Source of the DNA: Globodera rostochiensis
Taxonomy: Eukaryota > Nematoda > Chromadorea > Rhabditida > Heteroderidae
Direction of reading: 5' to 3'
DNA length: 64,000 nt
Assembly (NCBI GenBank): GCA_018350325.1
Contig: JAEVLN010000043.1
Coordinates: forward strand, 186,001 to 250,000
The notes beneath the pieces were generated by a model. That model was given only the letters and a program-made list of their open reading frames with translations, was not told where the DNA came from and did no database searches. Below, piece by piece: positions 46,019-55,355 of this stretch. The translations under genes were made by a program, and so were the position numbers. Each line of letters begins with the position of its first letter. Positions within the stretch are counted from its first letter, which is position 1.

Positions 46019-47690
46019 ATGCTTCCAAAATCGGCGATTCCCGTCGTCACCACGCGTTTTGTGACTGCAAAAGTTCGGGTGGAAGACGAAGAAACCATGC
46101 AAAGGGTGCCTATTTATTATTTTATTTTTCACAAGACATAGGTAATTTATGCGCAATTTAAAGCAGAATTTTTGAATTTTAAACCTCTTGGCAATCTGTT
46201 TTTCAGCAAATTTTACTTTAAGAAAAATATTTTCTAAATATTTATACCCTTTTCTTGGATGCTTTTAAATAGAGCCCGGACTTTTGAAAAATCCGAGATC
46301 GTGAGGATGGGCTGAGACCTGGACTCCCGAGATAAAAAATCTCAAAATTTCGAGAGTCCAGGTCTCGGAGTTTTCGACAAATTTCCGAGCTTCGAGACCT
46401 GGACTCTCGGAAAATCTCGGTCGGTATCTCGATCTCGCCGGGCTCCACTTTTAAATCGTTCCTTATTGATGACGAATAAAAGCGAAGTCCCATTCAGTCG
46501 TTGTTCACTCTGACGGATTCGCAAGGGCTGTTGACAGATTCGGAGGAGATTTTCTTCCGCGTTCCCGCTGGCCAACTGAAACTTCGTTTGGCCCATCCCG
46601 GCAAGGTTTGGCCGGTACCGGAGTGTTCAACTGAGCTGGCACAAAATTCCGATCTAAAAAATATGATAGGCGGACAATTATGCCACGGGAACGGGAAATA
46701 TATTTTGGCCCGCGTTTACCCTAAAACGTCTTCAGGACATTGGCACTCTGATCTCCTCTTCATGTCAGCAGATCAATCGCCAATTAGCATACAAACTGAA
46801 CATTTGGGAAGTGCGCATTTCCGAAGTTTCGACTGGCTCCAATCAGCTGAGGGTATGTTTTTCCAAAGGCTATTTTGGGTCGGTTGTAATGTGATCACTG
46901 ATCAGTCCCATTGTTTTTCGGAATCGGTTCCAGAACCGGAACCGCAAAATTTTTGAGCCGTCTTTGGAAAGCGCAACAAAATCCGGCCCCGGGAAACTCT
47001 GATCAGACCAAGAGCTGATCAAAGTCGAGAATGGCACCTAATCAGATGATTTGACGCCTGTATTATCGGATTTCCGAACCAAATCACGAATCAGATCATT
47101 CTCCCAGTAGTTAACTTTTGATCACGTAAATAGTGCCAGTAAATTTCCTTGCTTGCAGCACACTTTGGCACTTGCCCTGGAGGAATTGGCCATTCTGCGC
47201 AAGAAGCGGCGCACTTTCACGCTTGGCCATGCCGCGCACATTCACCTGGACACTGTGGAAGGGCTCGGCTCATTTCTGGACATCGAAGTATTTTTGCCAA
47301 TTAATTATATTTGCACATTTCAGATGCTGAACACTGATCAATTATATGATATATATAAAATTTCTTTTTGATCAAAAATAAAAAACAGTTATGATCAGCG
47401 GGACTGAATTGTCTCGACACTGACTATGAATTGTGCGTGGCATCCATCCATTCAATTTGCTTCAATTCAAACAGATCAATCCAACTGCCGACGATGACAC
47501 AACCGAGAAAATGTTCATCCGTGCCGAGAACCTACTCCGCCGCCTGAACATTGCGAATTCCGCCCTGATACCGCACTCGTATTTGGAGCTGTACCTCCGG
47601 GAACGGGACAAATGCGACGATGAAAGTGACGACACGGCATTCTCTGACGGATCCGCGCCAAGTCTACGATCCAGGATCACAACATTTTAG
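46019..47690 (+). CDS. CYTH-domain (triphosphate tunnel metalloenzyme-like) protein, 267 aa
   Basis: Exons: 46019-46105, 46498-46852, a proposed 17-nt microexon 47007-47023, 47159-47287, 47475-47690; total 804 nt in frame. The CYTH fold binds triphosphate substrates (adenylate cyclase class 2 and thiamine-triphosphatase superfamily). Seen: GQLKLRL (the K-x-R strand), HTLALALEELAILRKKRRTF (helix plus basic strand), HIHLDTVEGLGSFLDIE (the invariant acidic strand and EGLG turn), then the C-terminal helix ENLLRRLNI and LIPHSYLELYL. The usual N-terminal E-x-E-x-K is absent; the matching strand reads TRFVTAKVRVED, so catalysis may be changed or lost. The best donor in exon 2 (GTATGT, phase 1) cannot join 47159 directly, and the microexon restores the frame. 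AATAAA lies at 47735-47740. Confidence 0.8.
46270..46446. mobile_element. TAGAGCCCGG-family inverted-repeat element in CYTH intron 1
   Basis: Begins TAGAGCCCGGACTT and ends CGCCGGGCTCC, with an interior of GAGACCTGGACTC and GATCTCGG palindromic runs. It is related to the element at 13880-13966 but longer and more diverged. Confidence 0.55.
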
Positions 47691-48139
47691 TAATTCATGG
47701 ATCACCCACTCGCCACACAAAGCATCGATAAAAAAATAAAACAAAATTTGTTTCATATTTATTATTTTTTATGTACAAATCCATCCAAAACATTAGCACT
47801 ACAAATACACGTTCGAAATGTGCAAATCTCACAGGGCATTCATTAAAAGAGAAACCAGCAAATTTGAAATAGAAATTTTATGGACAATCTATTCTCAAGA
47901 AGATTCGAGATTTTGCGGCAAATTGGCGACAACAATATGGGTGATCGATCAGTCTGCTGATCAAATGAACTTGAAACTGCGAGGGACTGGAAGTGTTTTT
48001 GAACAGTAACTGGAGTCATAACTTTACAACAACAAAAATTGGGCGGGCAAAACGGTGTCGCTTGAAGAGACTAACAAAAAAGGCCTAAAGTGCAAGAATA
48101 TAGTTTCGAAAAAACAAATAACACGAGCCAAGCACAATT
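47691..48139. other. 3' flank of the CYTH gene
   Basis: AT-rich sequence with the AATAAA at 47735-47740. A short open frame (47818-48009) lacks supporting signals. No further gene seen. Confidence 0.5.
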
Positions 48140-48962
48140 CTTCTAGTGATCCTTGAACTGATCAAACCATGAACTGGTTATGCTACTGATCAAACCATGA
48201 ACTGGCCATGCTACTGATCAAACCATGAACTGGTCATGCTACTGATCAGACCATAACTGGTCATGCTACTGATCAGACCATAACTGGTCATGCTACTGAT
48301 CAGACCATAAACTGAACATGCTTGAACTGGTTCATGCTACTGATCAGACCATTAACTGGTCATGCTACTGATCAGACCATAACTGGTCATGCTACTGATC
48401 AGACCATAACTGGTCATGCTACTGATCAGACCATAACTGGTCATGCTACTGATCAGACCATAAACTGAACATGCTTGAACTGGTTCATGCTACTGATCAG
48501 ACCATTAACTGGTCATGCTACTGATCAGACCATAACTGGTCATGCTACTGATCAGACCATAACTGGTCATGCTACTGATCAGACCATAAACTGAACATGC
48601 TTGAACTGGTTCATGCTACTGATCAGACCATTAACTGGTCATGCTACTGATCAGACCATAACTGGTCATGCTACTGATCAGACCATGAACTGGTCATGCT
48701 ACTGATCAGACCATAAACTGAACATGCTTGAACTGGTTTCTGCTGCTGATCAGCCATGAACTGGTTTCTGCTGCTGATCAGCCATGAACTGGTTCATGCT
48801 GCTGATCAGACCATGAACTGAACATGCTTGAACTGGTTCCTGCTGCTAACTGGTTCATGCTACTGATAGACCATGAACTGAACATGCTTGAACTGGTTCC
48901 TGCTGCTGATCAGCCATGAACTGGTTCATGCTACTGATGATGAACTGAACATGCTATTCAGA
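48140..48962. repeat. 27-bp satellite array between convergent genes
   Basis: About 30 copies of CTGATCAGACCATAACTGGT plus CATGCTA, with regular longer units containing AAACTGAACATGCTTGAACT. These longer units create a higher-order period of roughly 125-175 bp. Copies near 48740-48950 have diverged (TTCCTGCTGCTG). Confidence 0.9.
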
Positions 48963-49052
48963 CCATAACCCAGACGGTGAGTGACCTGATCGGAGAAGCA
49001 AGATTTAAGACATTCGTAATTTTGTTTCCGTGACTCTGTCCCGGGGTCGGGG

Positions 49053-51105
49053 TCAAAATGGGCCGAGCATTTTGCGCGTGGCCACCATTTGAATGGCGGC
49101 ACTTCCTCGCGCGGACGGCGAAGCGATTCGCTCGACACTTTCCATCGCCGGCGAATGGATAAACAGCAAATAGCCGACCGTCTTGCCAACCAGAGCGGCG
49201 ATGATCAGCGAAAAATTGAAGGTGGAGCAGGGGACGAGCACAAAGGCGAAGATGAACAACAACCACTGGTGAGGGAAGGCACAAAAGGTTAATTGATCAA
49301 TGAAAAAATCCTTTTTTTGTTTGTTGTACTTTTCGGTTATGGAACTGTTCAGAATTCGAACATTTTGGCGTTATGGGTGGGGAATTTCAAAAATGTTTCA
49401 CTTTAAAATGGTTTTTGTTTTACCTGGACAAGGTACAAAAGGGCTTGGAGCATCCGTTCACGAGTGAAGCTTCGTCTGTTAAAAATGTATATTAAAAATT
49501 ACGCTTTTAAGTAGAAACCCAATTTTTTAACTAAATAAGCAACAACAAAAAAACCGTGCCATTTCATAAAAACCTGAAAATGTCGCGCACTTCCACCCGT
49601 ACCCTTTGCCGTCTGTTCAACTGCGGCTGTTGCTGCTCGGCACTCTCGCTGTTCACGTAAGTGTTCCGGCGCCGTCGATTGCCTTCAAATTAAGAGTGAT
49701 CAAAAATGTGGAAGCAAAATTTTTATTAAAATTTTAAAAATTTTTTCGAAAAAAATACTTCCAAAAATGAAAGAAATCGCTAAATATTCAGTTTAAAAAA
49801 AAATTTCCACCAAATCAAAAATATATTTTTTTTAATTACCATCGTCCCCGCCGTTATTGTGTTGGCGGCACTTTGCCGGACCAAACAGTGTCTGTTCGCG
49901 TTCCAAAAAAAAGCGTAGGCCCAGCACTGCCTAAAATTTGAAAAATTAATCAACTCGGAGCACCACGATTGCGCGCACGATTCGGCGCGCACGATTCGGC
50001 GCGGCACGATTCGGCGCGCACGATTCGGCGCGGCACGATTCGGCGCCGACAAGTTTTTCGTTATAACTTTGTTCAAAGTCAACCAAACCAAACATGCTTG
50101 GTATTATTCGAAAGCATGCAATTAGTAGAAGCTTACAAAGTCAAAAGCTAAGCGATTCGAGTTAAACAAAAAAAGTTATGAAGTCACCACGACAAAAATT
50201 GCAATTTTCACAGGTTTTAAACCTATAACCTTTTTTTGAAAAGACGAATCGGTTAGCTTTACCTTGATCAAAGGTTCAGCATACTGAGAGCTTTTGTATG
50301 ATACCAAGAATGTCTGGTTTGGTTGACTTTGAACAAAGTTATAACGAAAAACTTGTCGGCGCCGAATCGTGCGCGCCGAGTCGTGCGCGCCGAGTCGTGC
50401 GCGCCGAGTCGTGCGCGCCGAGTCGTGCGCGCCGAGTCGTGCGCGCCGAGTCGTGCGCGCCGAGTCGTGCGCGCCGAATCGTGCGCGCCGAATTGCGGGG
50501 TACCGTTAGGGAAAACGTGCTAATTTCAAAAATTTGCAGAGACATAACGCCAAAATTTCAAAAGAATCAGCCAAAACCTTAACGCTTTTAAAATAGCACC
50601 AAAAATAGCCAAAATTTTTAAATTAAATAATCTGTGCCTCGTGCAACACAGCGATCAGCGCCACTACCAGCATGGAAGCGGCCAAACCTAAAATTATGAA
50701 CAAAAAAGTTTATAGGCCTGAAACCGAAATGTTTTCACCAAATTTTCATTTAAAAAATCGGCAGGCAAAAAAAGCCTCCTCATAGCTTTTTGTTTTAGTT
50801 TTTCAAAATTAAAATCAAATGTTTTTCATCAGCGTTTTGAGTCGCCACCCCAAAAATCGGCCAGTTTCCCAATTTTGATAGTTCAAAACCGACCCCAAAA
50901 CAATAAAATACGAAAGCCGTAATACTTTGTTTATTGACCGCTTTATGGCCCAAAGGTAGACGGGGCTAAAAACATTTTTTCGACTTTAAACCTCACCAAG
51001 ACCGCTGCCAATCTTCCAAAACCCGACCACCACATATTCGCGCTCGCCAAAGTGCAGGGTCGGGCCGGCGTAACCGTCCGCCGAACCGACCGGGGAGGAG
51101 GACAT
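49053..51105 (-). CDS. CTR/SLC31 copper transporter, 6 exons, 207 aa
   Basis: Trimeric Cu(I) channel protein of plasma or endolysosomal membrane. Minus-strand exons: 51105-50997, 50687-50638, 49930-49840, 49682-49574, 49475-49424, 49265-49053; total 624 nt, phases agree. Seen: N-terminal PTLHFGEREYVVVGFWK (the family's HFG...W entry), TM1 GLAASMLVVALIAVLHE, a basic/Gln-rich cytosolic loop (NRRRRNTYVNS), TM2 ALLYLVQWLLFIFAFVLVP and TM3 with the trimerising G-x3-G (ALVGKTVGYLLF). The usual N-terminal Met clusters and the TM2 M-x3-M copper motif are not evident, so transport may be altered. Intron 2 starts with a GC donor (GAG|GCACAG), forced by homology across VLHE-AVLGLRFF, and contains a foldback element. 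The frame continues upstream to another ATG at 51336; the start is the least certain point. Confidence 0.85.
49963..50505. mobile_element. Foldback element with satellite-bearing arms in CTR intron 2
   Basis: The left arm has repeated CACGATTCGGCGCG units, then CGGCGCCGACAAGTTTTTCG and TTATAACTTTGTTCAAAGTC (to about 50100). The right arm (about 50300-50505) is the inverted copy: GACTTTGAACAAAGTTATAA, then CGAAAAACTTGTCGGCGCCG, followed by eight or nine CGTGCGCGCCGAGT units. The loop is about 200 bp. No transposase ORF. The structure matches foldback-type non-autonomous elements. Confidence 0.75.
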
Positions 51106-52739
51106 TTGAATGAGCAATTGGACAAAGTCGTCCGGCCACCAGCCGAACAGTGAACTTAGCAGGGAACTGTTGCTGAACAACATGAAGTTGTTGGAGAAGG
51201 TTGGCGAGAAGGAAAAAAGGACGACGACGACGACGTTGCTGCTGCAGAGCGATGGAAGCGAGAGAATGGTGACGGAAGCATTTGTTGGGGGGGGGGCGGA
51301 CAACGGACGGCGGATGGCAGAGGCGAGAGGGAACAAAAAAATTAAATTTTGGAATTTTTAGACAAACAAAGCAACAGCTGAATTCATGTTGATGCTGCTG
51401 GCTGGCTGTTGTGTTAAGCTGAAAAGAGCGTTAGCAATTTTGAAGAGTTAGAGAGCGCGAAATAAAGTCAGAGAGATTTTTGGCATAATATTTTTGGCCA
51501 ATTTAAAATTTAATCAAGCGCTTCCTTTCTGTGTCTAACCGCTCTCTTCTTTTGGCGTTCTCTCTCACTTTATTTAACTAATGAAAAGCACCACGAACTT
51601 CGCCCTGGGTAAGCATCGATGAAATGTCGGCATACCAAATGTGCAAGAAATGAGAAAAAAACCTTGGACCGTATTTCGGTTAAATTTAAAAAAAGTTAAT
51701 AAACCCGAAAATAAATAGCCAGGCCTTCAATGAAATTGTCCAAAATATTATATTTTAATTACACAATTTTAATTAAAATGTGATCCGATCAATGATCTCA
51801 AACTGCGCCCCGGATAACTAGGCCCCAGCAAATTTGGGGCAAACAGACTTTTCAAACATCTTTTCTGCTTTCAGAAAAAAATGAAATTTCTATTGACTGA
51901 TTGTTTAATTTCTTCCAGAAATAAAATTTTCAAAACAAAGTCTGGCAGCGCTTCCCACCCATTTTGCTATCTAGACTACTATCAAAACGGACACCAACAT
52001 TCGGTCAAAACCAAACAAAACATGGCCTAAAAGATGATGTTTAAGCAAATGTATCGAAAACATCATTTGTTCAATTAATATCGATGATATTACGTCATTA
52101 AAATGTGCGAGTGCAAACAAAACAAAAATATATAAATAAAAAGCAACTCCAATAGTGAAATGAATGCAACGACGACTTCGGAAGGAGGGAGCAAAAAAAA
52201 ACAAAAAACTGAAATCGCAAAACGAGGGACCATTTGGAATCAGATCATCAAATGCGCACACTCGTAGTAAAAATGATGTGATGATGCCAGCGGAAATGAA
52301 GAAAAACAACAAAAAAACACAACGCCATCCATCGCCGCGAGCGAACCGGTGTGCCTTCACCTCTGTCAAATTGTTCAACAATTAAACGGACACAGAGAAA
52401 AGTGTTCAGTGACGGACTTTAGCCGGTAGCCCGACATACGGGAGAGTACCACCACCCGAACACGTTTTGCAGGGAATTTCTGGAGTGACCGTGATTTTTT
52501 GGATTAATCCTGACATCGGGGGACCAAAATTTCATTTCTGTGCCATGGCATGGGGGGGGCACGCTCCAAAATGCCTCCCCCCCCCCTTCCTCCGTTCTAC
52601 AATTTTTGACTAATTTTCTCAACAATAACCTTAAAAATCTTCAAAATTTATCCCGGATCTCCCTGAAAATCGATCATGAAAGAAGGCCGCCAGAATGGAA
52701 AATCTGTATCAAAAAAGTGCCAATCTCAAGCCCAGAAGA
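51106..52739. other. Interval between the CTR and CTDNEP1-like genes
   Basis: AT-rich sequence with a poly-C run near 52577. A minus-strand frame (52381-51971) is Phe/Ile-rich but has no recognisable domain or supporting splice sites. It may hold the CTR 5' untranslated region and a further 3' exon of the phosphatase gene. Confidence 0.45.
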
Positions 52740-54675
52740 TTATTCATTTTTTGAAATAAAAAATGCACTCACTGAAACGAAATTGAATGGATGCGTGTAC
52801 ACACTGTGCTGACTCCGGCCCAAAATTGAGCGGACATCCGTGCAAAATCGTAACGCGTCCAAAAATGGGAGAATGTTGAGCAGACACGTGTCCGACGGGT
52901 CGCTGAACCACGATTTGATGGGAATTGCGTTTTCTGAAAAATTGAGAGCGCAAAATATGTTTGTTTTCATACAAATATTGAATATATTTAAATTTAAAAT
53001 AAAATTAAACATTTCTGTCTAATCGAAAATGCAAAAAAAAATTTGACAAATTCCATTCCACGGGAACAAAATAAAAAAATCCAAGTTAAGCAATGTTATT
53101 ATATAGTACACTTTTGAGGACACGTACGTGTGTAATTCCTGTAGGCAGCGGGCGAATTGTCCAAGATGAAAATTGAGGACAAATCCGCATGGACAGCGGA
53201 CAAATCTTTGGTGTAACCACTGAAATGGAAATCCCAAAATTACATTTTTCGGAAAATGTACACCATTTGAGTAGAAAAATTCCGAGAGTGTGTGTTTTAA
53301 TCTCAAAAAAACAGTTAAAGATTTTTTGTTTTGGTAACTATAAATATTTATATCTTTTTATTTTAGCTTTAAAAGAGATTTGAAAATTCACACCTCTATG
53401 GATTATTTTTCTTCATTCAAAGATTTTTTTATGTTTTGACCAACTTGTAGTCCTGGGTGCAGTGCTGTCTGAAGTACCTCCGTTGCAAAATGCCACGGCC
53501 TTTGTCCAGTCGGTCGGCCACGGAGGACCCGTAAATTTCCATGCTGGCAGTGAACACCACCAAATCAAACCATTGGCTGATCATGGACAGGAAAAATTCG
53601 ACATGGGGCCGAAGGTGGACAAAGAAGCGGACGGGCTGATTGTCGATGGTCACCTCAAAAAATGGGAATTTGTTTTTTTTATAGGAAATTAGTCACTTTT
53701 TGGGACTCCCAGCCAATTTTAAGGTTTCTACAACTCATCTAAAATTAAGCAACATAAAACAATATTGGTACGATTAGAAAGCTCTTAAGGAGTTTAATCT
53801 ATATGATAGTATAACTAAATGTTTGGACAAATTTCAAGAAAGTTATACCCCAAAAAGTCCAAAAAAAAAAAAAACTGAAAATCTCAATTTTGTTAGTTTC
53901 AGTTTAGCAATTACAATATATCTTCTTGGAAACGCTCTGAAATACAATACATCTTCTAGTCATGGAAATTTCTAAAATTTACTCTGAGAATAAAATCAGG
54001 CGGTGTCCCCGGTTTCACTGTTGGCCTGAGCAGTCCGTCATGGTGGGAATGGATAAGCGTCTCGTCCAGGTCCAACACCATTATTTTCCGTCGTACGACG
54101 CCTTATAATTTAAAAAAAAGATCGGGATAATGTCTAAATTAAATGCAAAATTTTCTTTGTTTTAATCAATTTTGAGAAGAACAAATTCAAAACGCACTTA
54201 GCCTCTGCGCAGTAAGCGGTGAAAGCGGCACAATTTCATACCGGATGGACTGATGTTTTTTTACCTGTGCATAAAAAATGAGAAATTTTTCACTGAAAAA
54301 AATGCAAAAAAAAAAAAAATGCGTGGTATTCTTTTATGCCTATTTTATGCTTCTGGAATTTTGAATTTTACGCAATTCATTAAGAAATTTGGTCTAAAAC
54401 TGAGCCCAATATTTCAATTTCGGAGGTGTGGAATTCCAAGTATTCGGAAACAATTGCTTAAAAACGCAAATTTTTGCTTGACAACAAACATTTCTGTACT
54501 GCATTCGGACAACGTAAATCAGACAATTGTAAAGGCCGAGCACCAACGAGAAAACGGCACACAGCGAACTTTTGATCAATCGCCAGGCCAACCCCTCGCG
54601 TTTGTGCTGCCCAAATAACAGTGAAGAGGACGAGGATTGCTTTTTTGGCGTCATATTTGACGTGCCATTCATCAT
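52740..54675 (-). CDS. cnep-1: CTD nuclear envelope phosphatase 1 (Dullard), 6 exons, 288 aa
   Basis: HAD-family Ser/Thr phosphatase of the ER and nuclear envelope; in animals it dephosphorylates lipin to control membrane synthesis. Minus-strand exons: 54675-54490, 54264-54198, 54101-53983, 53653-53445, 53219-53128, 52933-52740; total 867 nt, phases agree. Seen: one N-terminal membrane helix ([19 protein letters not shown]), YEIVPLSPL, catalytic DLDET (Asp95, Asp97) in [68 protein letters not shown], and [20 protein letters not shown]. It is about 40 residues longer than human CTDNEP1, at both ends. A GTGAGT near the C-terminus may be a donor to an unseen last exon. TTTTTTAGATTTCAG just upstream of the ATG looks like a trans-splice or 5'UTR acceptor. 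Confidence 0.92.
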
Positions 54676-55355
54676 ATTAATTATTTGCTGAAATCTAAAA
54701 AAGAGTTGTTGGTCAAGGGTCAAGTCCTTTGCAGATGCATAAAGAAAATGAAAAATTTTAATGCAGTCGAACACTAGGGGACCTTCTGTCCGATTTTTCG
54801 TTATCGGATCTTTGACCGATTTTGCACCTTTTGTCCACATGCCCCTTATCAATGTGATCTCTGATTTGGGTGTTGATCAAGTCAACCATGACATTTTTTT
54901 TTGCGCGAATTCTGGCAAACTCCGAAAAGCCGATTTTGGTTCAGAGCTGTTTCTTTCGTCACAACGCTTAACAGGTGACCTCATCCGACAACAAAAAGTG
55001 TGTAAATGCAATGAAAACTTTTTATTCAAACTTATTGAAGAGAATTTCGCGATGAAATTAGGGATAAAGAAAGCTACAAAGAAATACCATTGGAGCAACG
55101 GGTCGATCGAGATAAAAATATACATAAGTGAACTTGACTGACTGACTGACGAAAGAACACAATGCAATTTATTGGGCAAACAGAGGGATTGTTCAAAACC
55201 GGCACCGGGTCCACCGACTTTTCATTCTTCGAACAAACAAAACAAAAAAATAGTGGATAACCCCGACTTTAAATTTGAACAACCAAGTTTTATACATAAT
55301 GCCATATACAAAGATTAAATATTATGAATTTAATGTTTGAAATTGAAAAAACGTT

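Noticed and set aside
48140..48962. CRISPR-like regular array
   Set aside because: Units are contiguous and near-identical with no unique spacers; the context is eukaryotic. The same applies to the other arrays in the window.
50298..50582. Arg/Ala/Glu repeat ORF
   Set aside because: Arises from the CGTGCGCGCCGAGT units of the foldback arm.
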